DNA of 8,505 nt from contig QKDV01000299.1 in the NCBI GenBank assembly GCA_003251955.1, positions 1 through 8,505 on the forward strand, read 5' to 3'. The translations under genes and the position numbers were made by a program. The DNA is from Methanospirillum hungatei. Its GTDB lineage: Archaea; Halobacteriota; Methanomicrobia; Methanomicrobiales; Methanospirillaceae. Positions 1 through 5,549 of the stretch are shown in pieces; positions within the stretch are counted from its first letter, which is position 1; each line of letters opens with the position of its first letter. Below the pieces are notes generated by a model. It was not told the origin of the DNA and did not search any database. It saw only the letters and a list, made by a program, of their open reading frames with translations.

Positions 1-1
1 C

Positions 2-448
2 GTGGTTGCTGGTGAAGTAAAAAACCTCGCAGCTGATGCCCGTAAAGCTACTGATCATATTTCTGATGTTATTAACGCCATCCAGCGGAGTAGTGAGAAA
101 ACATCAACTGCTATCCGTTCATCGCACTCAGAAATCGCCTATGGGGTAGAGAGCGTCACAAAGACAATAGAGGCGCTCAACCAGATGGTAAAGGGGGCTT
201 CAGAAGTCACCCGTGATATGCAGGAGATTGTAAAGGCAATTGAGGATCAGGCCAATATTTCAACATCTGTTGTGAACACGGCACATGAAGGAATCAAGCT
301 GACCGGAGACAACCTCAAGCAGGTTGAAGAACTCTCAACCCTGGCAGAACAGGTGAGTGCATCGGTTGAAGAGATCAACAGTGCGATCATGGAAGTTGGT
401 GATCTCACAAGTGAACTAAAGAATGAGATTCATAAGTTCAGGGTGTAA
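2..448 (+). CDS. Methyl-accepting chemotaxis protein, C-terminal signalling part (5' truncated)
   Basis: The open frame enters from the left edge, so only the last 148 or so residues are visible. The fragment opens with VVAGEVKNLA, the highly conserved turn of the MCP cytoplasmic hairpin where receptors contact CheA and CheW. The rest is the returning coiled-coil helix, rich in Ala, Ser, Glu and Ile heptads. An Ala/Ser-flanked Glu pair near fragment residues 123-124 (SASVEEINSA) is a plausible methylation site. The ending ELKNEIHKFRV resembles the usual MCP terminus, and there is no CheR-tethering pentapeptide. In the family this domain passes ligand signals to the CheA kinase and so to the archaellum. 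The sensor domain, membrane segments and HAMP domain lie outside the window, so the ligand and cell location cannot be read. The apparent GTG at position 2 is an internal Val codon, not a start. Confidence 0.93.
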   Translation: MVAGEVKNLAADARKATDHISDVINAIQRSSEKTSTAIRSSHSEIAYGVESVTKTIEALNQMVKGASEVTRDMQEIVKAIEDQANISTSVVNTAHEGIKLTGDNLKQVEELSTLAEQVSASVEEINSAIMEVGDLTSELKNEIHKFRV

Positions 449-473
449 CCTGGATCCGATTTCTTTAATTTAA

Positions 474-490
474 GGGGCCTTGCTGGCCCC
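474..490. terminator. GC-rich hairpin between convergent genes
   Basis: A 6-bp perfect stem (GGGGCC at 474-479, GGCCCC at 485-490) with a 5-base loop sits in the 49-base gap between the stop codons of the chemoreceptor and the CAP-domain gene. It could end transcription from both sides. Neither side has a long T tract, so this rests on position and stem strength only. Confidence 0.4.
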
Positions 491-497
491 GAAACTT

Positions 498-1430
498 TCA
501 AAAGAAGTTCTGTGTGATATAATAACTTGAACCATCAAAGGACGTTCCAAGTCCGATAACCCTGAATTCAGGTAGCAGTAGTGTAGTCTTGTGGGAGATA
601 CTGTTCATGAATGATTCTATCGCAACGTCGGCAACCTGGTCGGGATCATCAGGATCAATTTTTCCGAACTGGTAAACATCGCCAATTGGGATCTTTACAA
701 TATTTTCACTGATTCCGTAGAACTTCTGCCCGTTTGGTAAATACCGGGTCTGGTTATATCCATGGCGGGTTGCCCTGTCAATCGGATTCTCACCCGAAGG
801 ATTGACATGGTCAAAGAACTGGCGATCTGCCATATCCTGACTCTGATCCTGTGCAACAATATCGAGCGCGGAATCCCTATTTAATTCTGAAAGGTTTCGT
901 TTAGCCCGTTCTTCATTTGTGTATTTCAGCACAAGTTCTGATATTCGTTCATTGTACCAGTCCTGAGGTCTGGTGTAGGTGTTATTTATCGTGACCTGGT
1001 TGCTTACAATACTGTTGTCGGTCTCGTTAACATCTTTAATAAGTGTAAACTTGATGGTGAGCAGAGCGCCTGCATAATACTTACCTGCAGGAATATTCTC
1101 CGGAACCGTTCCGATCAGTCCGGTTTCAACCGATTTTCCCGGGCGAATAAATGAGACTTCGGTCTCACCGATTGGGTAATCTGCGGTGGTGATGTTCCTG
1201 TCTGCAGAAAGGTACAATGTCACAGTATCAGTCATTGAGATCCTGTCGCCTTTGTTTGTCACCGTGAACCAGGTATACAGTGGGCTTCCTGGTGCCCCTG
1301 CAGGGGCTGTATGCAGATCTGTGATGGCAAGATCAAAGGTTGAAGATTCGTTCGTGGCTGCTGCCACCGGCAATGAGATGGTGAGAAGTATGCATAGAGA
1401 GATTAAAATCAATCCGGGTCTGAATTCCAT
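498..1430 (-). CDS. Exported CARDB plus CAP (SCP/PR-1) domain protein
   Basis: A 310-aa protein. Residues 1-25 form a signal peptide with a hydrophobic core and a VAAA end. Residues about 31-150 form a CARDB-like beta-sandwich: it opens FDLAITDL and includes the typical PAGKYYAGALL strand and a DVNETDNSIVSN end. Residues about 160-310 are a CAP/SCP domain, with NEERAKRNLSEL, FFDHVNPSGENPIDRA, GISENI, SISHKTTLL, RVIGLG and a YYITQNFF end. The four residues of the classical CAP cavity are all visible as H208, E214, E242 and H280, so the site appears intact; the usual Trp before Ser/His is Phe. Bacterial and archaeal proteins of this kind are extracellular, and no single activity is established for them. 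Several NxT/NxS sites could be glycosylated. The ATG at 1430 is supported by GGGAGTGA six bases upstream (1437-1444). rimI ends 121 bases upstream on the same strand. The domain calls are firm; the biological role is unknown. Confidence 0.88.
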   Translation of the reverse strand: MEFRPGLILISLCILLTISLPVAAATNESSTFDLAITDLHTAPAGAPGSPLYTWFTVTNKGDRISMTDTVTLYLSADRNITTADYPIGETEVSFIRPGKSVETGLIGTVPENIPAGKYYAGALLTIKFTLIKDVNETDNSIVSNQVTINNTYTRPQDWYNERISELVLKYTNEERAKRNLSELNRDSALDIVAQDQSQDMADRQFFDHVNPSGENPIDRATRHGYNQTRYLPNGQKFYGISENIVKIPIGDVYQFGKIDPDDPDQVADVAIESFMNSISHKTTLLLPEFRVIGLGTSFDGSSYYITQNFF

Positions 1431-1501
1431 GATATATCACTCCCGCAACCGTTCTGGTGTACAGGATCTTTAGAAAAGGTTCAGGTTAAGAGAATAATTA
1501 G

Positions 1502-1526
1502 TTCACGGTGAAGTTCTGCCTTTCAC
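1502..1526. promoter_or_regulatory. Inverted TTCAC/GTGAA element upstream of the CAP-domain gene
   Basis: TTCAC (1502-1506) and GTGAA (1508-1512) form a perfect inverted repeat around one base, and a further TTTCAC half-site lies at 1521-1526. It falls in the 121-base gap between rimI and the CAP-domain gene, about 70-95 bases before that gene's start. A loose TATA-like CTTAAC lies nearer the gene (1485-1490, minus strand). This could be an operator or chance. Confidence 0.2.
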
Positions 1527-1551
1527 AGAGGGGTTTCAGAGGTACCTCAAT

Positions 1552-2016
1552 TCAATACCTGAACCACCGCATCATAACAATCGCATCCTCAGTATTCGCA
1601 TAGTATCCTGCATACTGAAACACTGGTTCATACCCGAGTTTTTTATAAAAAAACTGTGCTGTCTGATTAGATATACGAACTTCAAGTTGCATTGCAGTTG
1701 CGCCCTTGAGCATGACCTGGTACTCTGCCCTTTGTACCAGGGCAGAACCTATCCCCGACCCCCTATGGAGCGGTGAGACTGCAAGGCTACAGATATGACC
1801 GTATATATCTTCTCCGGTATCCTCCACGCCGCAAATGATATATCCTGCAACTCCTTCAGGAGATTCAGCAATAAAATTGGTATCCGGAAAAATTTCCAGA
1901 GCCTCCTCCAGAGTATCCCTGCTCCATGAATCAGCAAATGATTTCTGTTCTATCGACTCAACAGCAGGTATATCGGCCTCTTTCATTTTACGGATCTGTA
2001 GACTTTTGGTCTCCAT
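1552..2016 (-). CDS. rimI: RimI-type N-alpha-acetyltransferase (GNAT family)
   Basis: A 154-aa single GNAT domain, the normal length for RimI or archaeal Ard1-like proteins. The acetyl-CoA pyrophosphate-binding motif A is plain: ICSLAVSPLHRGSGIG, with R85-x-x-G-x-G90. Motif B follows as LEVRISNQTAQFFYKKLGYE, with N117 and Y124 in the usual places, then the RimI-like YYANTEDAIVMMRW end with tandem tyrosines 138-139. Enzymes of this group transfer an acetyl group from acetyl-CoA to the N-terminal amino group of proteins in the cytoplasm. In archaea one such enzyme often serves as a general N-terminal acetyltransferase rather than acting only on ribosomal protein S18. The ATG at 2016 has no clear Shine-Dalgarno sequence. 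A TATAAGAG element about 30 bases upstream would place transcription start almost at the ATG, which suggests a leaderless message. It is divergent from the DUF1015 gene. Confidence 0.88.
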   Translation of the reverse strand: METKSLQIRKMKEADIPAVESIEQKSFADSWSRDTLEEALEIFPDTNFIAESPEGVAGYIICGVEDTGEDIYGHICSLAVSPLHRGSGIGSALVQRAEYQVMLKGATAMQLEVRISNQTAQFFYKKLGYEPVFQYAGYYANTEDAIVMMRWFRY

Positions 2017-2042
2017 ATTTGCAGTACTGGTTTGTCACTGCA

Positions 2043-2050
2043 CTCTTATA
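2043..2050. promoter_or_regulatory. Candidate TATA element shared by divergent rimI and DUF1015 genes
   Basis: In the 74-base divergent gap, the plus strand reads CTTATAG, which fits the archaeal box A pattern YTTAWAN, and the minus strand reads TATAAGAG. On the plus side, start near 2074 would give a short leader containing GGTG (2079-2082), 8 bases before the DUF1015 ATG. On the minus side, start would fall a few bases before the rimI ATG. A second TATAA (2067-2071) lies too close to the DUF1015 ATG to serve that gene well. Confidence 0.35.
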
Positions 2051-2090
2051 GGGGCAGGGGGATACGTATAATCAGACTGGTGCCAGACTC

Positions 2091-3347
2091 ATGGTTCATA
2101 TATATCCTTTTGCAGCGGTGAGGCCTGCTGATGGTAAGGCTCAGCAGATAGCTGCAGTGCCTTATGATGTGGTCAATGCCACAGAAGCACGTGAGATCAT
2201 CGCTGCTCAACCACTTAGTTTTCTCCGGATAAGCAGAGCTGACGCCCTGCTTCCCAATTCGGATCCGTATGCAGATCAGGTCTACGACCTCTCCAGAAAG
2301 ATATTTGATGAATATCTTTCTGAAAAGGAATTTATCCAGGAGCCTGATCCTGCCCTTTATGTGTATCGGGTTCTCCACGAAGGACGATCATATACAGGTC
2401 TGTCGTGCTGTGTTGATGCCCGTGAATATAAATCCGGTGTAATTCATAAGCATGAACTGACACGATATGATAAGGAAGAAGACCGGACAAGGCACATCGA
2501 CACGATGAATGCCAATACCGGCCCGGTTGTTCTGCTTCACCTTAAGAACGAGGAAGTTGCAACCCTGCTTAAAGAAGGAGCAACCGGAACACCTTTGATG
2601 GAAGTTACTGCAGCAAACGGGAGTGTTCATCAGATCTTTGCCATCCGGGATCCTACAAAGATCCGCAAAATTGCTGAAACATTTGAAGGGATTCCCTCTC
2701 TCTATATCGCTGATGGGCATCACCGGTGTAAATCAGCTCTGAATGTTGCAGAACGCAGAATTGAAAAAGGTATCAGTGTACCTGAAGAGACCTGGCACGT
2801 GATGGGGGTCGTCTTTGCAGAAGACGAGGTTAAGGTCCACGGGTACAGCCGCCTGCTCACGTCTCTCGGTGAGTATACGCCACAGACTTTTCTCACTGCT
2901 CTTCGTGCTGTTGCAACTGTAACTCCGTTCGATGCTGTTGAACCTTCTTCCTATTCAATTTCACCGAAACAGAAGAAAACGGGCCTTCACGTCTTTCATC
3001 TCTACTTGGAAGGAAAATGGTACGAATGTGAGATTCAGATTTCAGGATCGGTCTCACGGATTGATTCACTCGATGTTTCGGTTCTGCAGGATCAGGTCCT
3101 TGTCCCATTCCTGGGAATCACTGATTCAAGAGGTGATGCCCGGCTCCAGTATCTGGGTGGTGCCCGGCCTATCCGTGATCTGATGGCAAAGGTTGACTCC
3201 GGTGAGTATATTGCTGCGATTGCAATGCAGCCGGTAGATGTACAGACTGTCTGTGATATTGCAGATGAAGGCGGTATCATGCCCCCAAAGTCCACCTGGT
3301 TTGAGCCAAAGCTTCTGAGCGGACTGCTTGTGCATCTATTAGAATAA
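2091..3347 (+). CDS. DUF1015 family protein (COG4198), possible small-molecule kinase
   Basis: A 418-aa cytoplasmic protein without signal peptide or membrane segment, the full length of the DUF1015 family. The family signatures appear in order: PYDVV at 24-28, the IHKHELT block at 118-124 followed by a charged DKEEDRTRH stretch, ADGHHR at 207-212, and the C-terminal MPPKSTWFEPKLLSGL at 397-412. The family is widespread in anaerobic bacteria and archaea. The GHHR core resembles the signature of the ParB/sulfiredoxin-like fold used by the archaeal free serine kinase SerK, so a role in phosphorylating a small molecule such as serine is possible. I infer this from the motif only. No serine-biosynthesis gene lies in the window to support it. 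The start is supported by GGTG 8 bases upstream, and a PYDVV-containing N-terminus close to the start is normal for the family. It is divergent from rimI and convergent with the exported paralogue pair. Confidence 0.85.
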   Translation: MVHIYPFAAVRPADGKAQQIAAVPYDVVNATEAREIIAAQPLSFLRISRADALLPNSDPYADQVYDLSRKIFDEYLSEKEFIQEPDPALYVYRVLHEGRSYTGLSCCVDAREYKSGVIHKHELTRYDKEEDRTRHIDTMNANTGPVVLLHLKNEEVATLLKEGATGTPLMEVTAANGSVHQIFAIRDPTKIRKIAETFEGIPSLYIADGHHRCKSALNVAERRIEKGISVPEETWHVMGVVFAEDEVKVHGYSRLLTSLGEYTPQTFLTALRAVATVTPFDAVEPSSYSISPKQKKTGLHVFHLYLEGKWYECEIQISGSVSRIDSLDVSVLQDQVLVPFLGITDSRGDARLQYLGGARPIRDLMAKVDSGEYIAAIAMQPVDVQTVCDIADEGGIMPPKSTWFEPKLLSGLLVHLLE

Positions 3348-3355
3348 ATTCAAAC

Positions 3356-3397
3356 TCTTTTTTTCTGAATATGAGGCTCTTTGCTTTTAACCTCATA
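3356..3397 (+). terminator. T-rich terminator and hairpin after the DUF1015 gene
   Basis: A run of seven T (3358-3364) begins 11 bases after the DUF1015 stop codon, the usual archaeal termination signal. It is followed by a 7-bp inverted repeat, TATGAGG (3370-3376) and CCTCATA (3391-3397), with a 14-base loop. Confidence 0.5.
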
Positions 3398-3399
3398 AG

Positions 3400-3441
3400 A
3401 AAAATAAAAAAATTGTAGCCACTCTGGTAGTGGCTGTTTTT
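3400..3441. terminator. Bidirectional hairpin terminator between convergent genes
   Basis: A 7-bp perfect stem, AGCCACT (3417-3423) and AGTGGCT (3429-3435), with a 5-base loop. On the minus strand it lies just after the stop of the second exported paralogue and is followed by runs of seven and five T (3412-3406 and 3404-3400). On the plus strand it is followed by TGTTTTT, so it could also back up termination of the DUF1015 gene. Confidence 0.65.
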
Positions 3442-4381
3442 ACGATGTTCCCATCACACTGATCGGAGCTTCGATGTTTGTAGCAGTACTCATCATGGAA
3501 ACCATGTCAGGCTTTGCCATCATTGCGATGACATCATCCTGACATTTGTAACTTCTTGCATGGAGTGTGTATGCTCCGCTCCCGTTCTTCGCATATACCA
3601 GGGCATAGTACTTCGAACCAGTTGTTGGGTACGTAATTCCAACATACTTGTTTGAACCGCTGCTGGTGTCAGCACGGGTTGCAGCACAATTACTGTACCG
3701 TGGGTCGCAGTCCTGGTAGACATAGAGCGAGAAGTCAGTTCCACAGTATCCTCTCCGCATTGTGCTGACATCATCCACTGACATCATTGCCATCGGGATG
3801 ACCTGGTCACCACAGGGTCCTGAAAGGATCCATTCGATGTAGTTACGGTCACCCATGATCTGATAGGTGTAGGTCTTTGCCTCACCTGAATTTAGGTATC
3901 CTGTCTTGACGTCATCTGCTGCCGGAACACAGTTTGTTCCACCACAGTTCGGGTTGCCGTAACAAGGGTCAGGGTTTGGCGGGTTCGGTCCGGTGCAGGT
4001 GTTGGATGCATCGAGGGTGAACTGGCCATAACCGGATGAAGAGTACACAACAACATACCAGGAGCCCTTGTCAAGGTTCAGGTATTTCACCTGACTGTAG
4101 GAGGTTTCTGATTTGTCATAGTGTGCCATTATGTAGTTCTCATTCGGCCAGCTTCCGATCGGACTCCTCATGGCATAGAGATCAAAATCTGCTCCATGTG
4201 GTGCATTCAAAACCAGCTGGGCCCCGCAGTCCACCTGGATTTCGTATGTAGCAGCCTGCCCCTGATAGAGGTAGGCGTTCTTCGACCAGAAGTACCCGGA
4301 ACTTGCTGACCCGGGTATAATACATGCTGCCATGATCACAAGGATCACCACAGCAGTCAGATATCCTGTAATGTGTTTCAT
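3440..4381 (-). CDS. Exported Cys/Met-rich protein with two PPC-like beta domains (paralogue B)
   Basis: A 313-aa protein that I do not recognise as a named family. Residues 1-26 are a signal peptide; MAAC at 17-20 loosely resembles a lipobox, so lipid anchoring is a rival to simple secretion. Domain 1 (about 28-126) and domain 2 (about 156-279) share the pattern YL-x-G-x2-x-TY, then G-x-DF-x-LY, then a GSxYY/GSWY strand ending in G-x-Y/F-TL, which resembles bacterial pre-peptidase C-terminal (PPC) domains. They are joined by a Pro/Cys linker (PNPPNPDPCYGN). Domain 2 holds an insert with MM-SVD-D-VST-M (199-208), and the C-terminus repeats this as MM-AKP-D-MVS-MM (287-297). Ten mature cysteines suggest disulfides and an extracellular site. 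Two of them (C225, C232) are absent from paralogue A. The start has GGGGAGTGG just upstream. It lies 104 bases after paralogue A on the same strand, as a tandem duplicate. Confidence 0.8.
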   Translation of the reverse strand: MKHITGYLTAVVILVIMAACIIPGSASSGYFWSKNAYLYQGQAATYEIQVDCGAQLVLNAPHGADFDLYAMRSPIGSWPNENYIMAHYDKSETSYSQVKYLNLDKGSWYVVVYSSSGYGQFTLDASNTCTGPNPPNPDPCYGNPNCGGTNCVPAADDVKTGYLNSGEAKTYTYQIMGDRNYIEWILSGPCGDQVIPMAMMSVDDVSTMRRGYCGTDFSLYVYQDCDPRYSNCAATRADTSSGSNKYVGITYPTTGSKYYALVYAKNGSGAYTLHARSYKCQDDVIAMMAKPDMVSMMSTATNIEAPISVMGTS

Positions 4382-4485
4382 TTTCCACTCCCCTAAAGAT
4401 TGTACAATGCTCTGACTGTATGATCTTTCTCAACGTTCTTAATCAATCTTCTCCATTTATCCAAAGGCGGTTTTTGCCTGATTTA

Positions 4486-5427
4486 TCATCTGGATGGTGG
4501 TACAACCGATGTTGCTGTGTACATCATGGTTGAGATATCAGGTCGTTTCATCATCATGACCACCTCATCCTGACAGGTGTAACTCCGGCAGGTCAGAGTA
4601 TACTGTCCGCTTCCCTGCTTGGCATATACCTGAGCGTAATAGGTGGCTCCTGTCTCTGGGTATGCGATACCTACATATCCGTCAGATCCCGATCCTGTGT
4701 CTGCATAATCGGCGTACCATCCCCAGTTCCTGCGATCACCCTGTTTGTAGATGTAGAGATCAAAGTCCGTACCACAGAACCTGGTCCGCATAGATCGAAC
4801 ATCACCCGCTGACATCATCTTCATCGGGATGATCTCGCTGCCACATGGCCCGGTGAGAATCCACTCGATATAAGATCTCTGAGCAGGGATGTAGTAGCCG
4901 AATGTCTGACTCTGCCCCTGATAGAGGTTTCCTGTCTTGACATCGGTCTTGTAGGGACTGCAGCCAGGCTGACACTGATCACCACAGCAGGAATTCCCAT
5001 AACAGGGATCCGGATATGAGTGAGATGAAACCGGGCACGTACTGCTTCCTTGCAGTAGATACTGGCCACTTCCGGACCTTGCATAGACAGCGACACACCA
5101 GGTACCAGGTTCAAGGGTAAGCGAACTTACTCCGCCACTTCCGATTGAAGCCCGATCGTGATGAGTTCTGACATAGGAGACTCCCTGACAGGAATTAAAT
5201 TCGTTGTAATTTTTCATCGCATAGAGATCAAATCCAGTACCGGCTGGAGCTTGTAGCACAAGCTGGGTACTGCAGTCGATCTGCACCTGATGCACTATCC
5301 CTTGTCCCGGATAAAGGAGTCCGGATTTCGTCCAGGAGACCTGAGAACCCGCAGAAGCGGAACTCACGGCAAGGAGAAGGACGAGACACAGCGCGATTGA
5401 GCAACTGTATAACCTGGATGAATTCAT
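4486..5427 (-). CDS. Exported Cys/Met-rich protein with two PPC-like beta domains (paralogue A)
   Basis: A 313-aa protein, equal in length to its downstream neighbour and alignable with it end to end; no named family recognised. Residues 1-26 are a classical signal peptide ending ASA. Domain 1 (about 28-128) and domain 2 (about 162-284) are PPC-like beta sandwiches. The linker holds PDPCYGN and a cluster of cysteines (142, 147, 148, 152, 156). The block YIEWILTGPCG (186-196) is almost identical to that of paralogue B. The methionine motif occurs as MM-SAG-D-VRS-M (204-213) and MM-KRP-D-IST-MM (292-302). Thirteen mature cysteines include C80 and C111, both missing in B and a likely extra disulfide. 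There is no catalytic motif, sortase signal or C-terminal membrane helix. I chose the ATG at 5427 because AGGAGAGGT lies just before it and the signal peptide begins there; the frame stays open to an in-frame GTG at 5454, but that codon lies within a palindrome and lacks this support. Confidence 0.8.
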   Translation of the reverse strand: MNSSRLYSCSIALCLVLLLAVSSASAGSQVSWTKSGLLYPGQGIVHQVQIDCSTQLVLQAPAGTGFDLYAMKNYNEFNSCQGVSYVRTHHDRASIGSGGVSSLTLEPGTWCVAVYARSGSGQYLLQGSSTCPVSSHSYPDPCYGNSCCGDQCQPGCSPYKTDVKTGNLYQGQSQTFGYYIPAQRSYIEWILTGPCGSEIIPMKMMSAGDVRSMRTRFCGTDFDLYIYKQGDRRNWGWYADYADTGSGSDGYVGIAYPETGATYYAQVYAKQGSGQYTLTCRSYTCQDEVVMMMKRPDISTMMYTATSVVPPSR

Positions 5428-5430
5428 TAT

Positions 5431-5439
5431 ACCTCTCCT
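5431..5439 (-). promoter_or_regulatory. Ribosome binding site deciding the paralogue A start
   Basis: The minus strand reads AGGAGAGGT, with AGGAG ending seven bases before the ATG at 5427. It is the strongest Shine-Dalgarno match on this side of the gene and argues against the in-frame GTG at 5454. Confidence 0.7.
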
Positions 5440-5440
5440 G

Positions 5441-5458
5441 CAGGGTGCTCGCACCCTG
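5441..5458. promoter_or_regulatory. 18-base perfect inverted repeat next to the RBS of paralogue A
   Basis: CAGGGTGC (5441-5448) and GCACCCTG (5451-5458) are perfect inverted arms around TC. The element ends one base from the ribosome binding site. As DNA it could be an operator for a dimeric regulator; as RNA it would fold into a 7-bp stem with a CGAG loop in the leader. No T tract follows, so a terminator is less likely. Confidence 0.4.
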
Positions 5459-5533
5459 TCATGATCGATACTATCCGGGTAGTGGGTGATAATCCTTCTC
5501 CTGTCAGAAAAGGAATTGTATGCAGAGTTTTAC

Positions 5534-5543
5534 AAAAAGAAAA
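5534..5543 (-). terminator. T-rich terminator after cobA
   Basis: The minus strand reads TTTTCTTTTT starting 7 bases after the cobA stop codon, preceded by a C run. This is a typical archaeal T-rich stop signal. It suggests that the tetrapyrrole operon ends here and that the exported pair has its own promoter in the 122-base gap (5428-5549). I see no convincing TATA box there. Confidence 0.5.
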
Positions 5544-5549
5544 GGGGGC

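Larger units (their letters stand above)
3440..5427 (-). repeat. Tandem gene duplication of exported PPC-like proteins
   Basis: The two minus-strand genes encode homologous proteins of identical length (313 aa) in direct orientation, 104 bases apart. Similarity covers the whole mature proteins, and eight cysteines are shared (A numbering 52, 131, 142, 148, 152, 195, 218, 285). Signal peptides and linkers have diverged and no long identical DNA blocks stand out, so the duplication is not recent. Confidence 0.75.

Noticed and set aside
1539..1548. Ten-base palindrome GAGGTACCTC just after the rimI stop
   Set aside because: It has no loop for an RNA hairpin and no T tract, and a 10-base palindrome is weak evidence by itself.
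2046..2378. A minus-strand open frame across the rimI/DUF1015 gap
   Set aside because: It is antisense to the conserved DUF1015 N-terminus, would fill the divergent promoter region, and resembles no protein.
4460..4484. Hairpin between the two exported paralogues (AGGC and GCCT around a T-rich loop)
   Set aside because: The stem is only about four base pairs and no proper T tract follows on the minus strand, so I do not call a terminator; the pair may be cotranscribed.
4486..5427. Possible c-type haem binding in the cysteine-rich linker of paralogue A, given the neighbouring tetrapyrrole genes
   Set aside because: The cysteines are not arranged as CxxCH and no such motif exists in either paralogue. 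A T-rich terminator separates the pair from the tetrapyrrole operon.
5442..5454. GTG start at 5454 for paralogue A, adding nine residues
   Set aside because: It would put charged residues (RAPCRRG) before a complete signal peptide, it lies inside the palindrome, and a strong ribosome binding site directly precedes the ATG at 5427.
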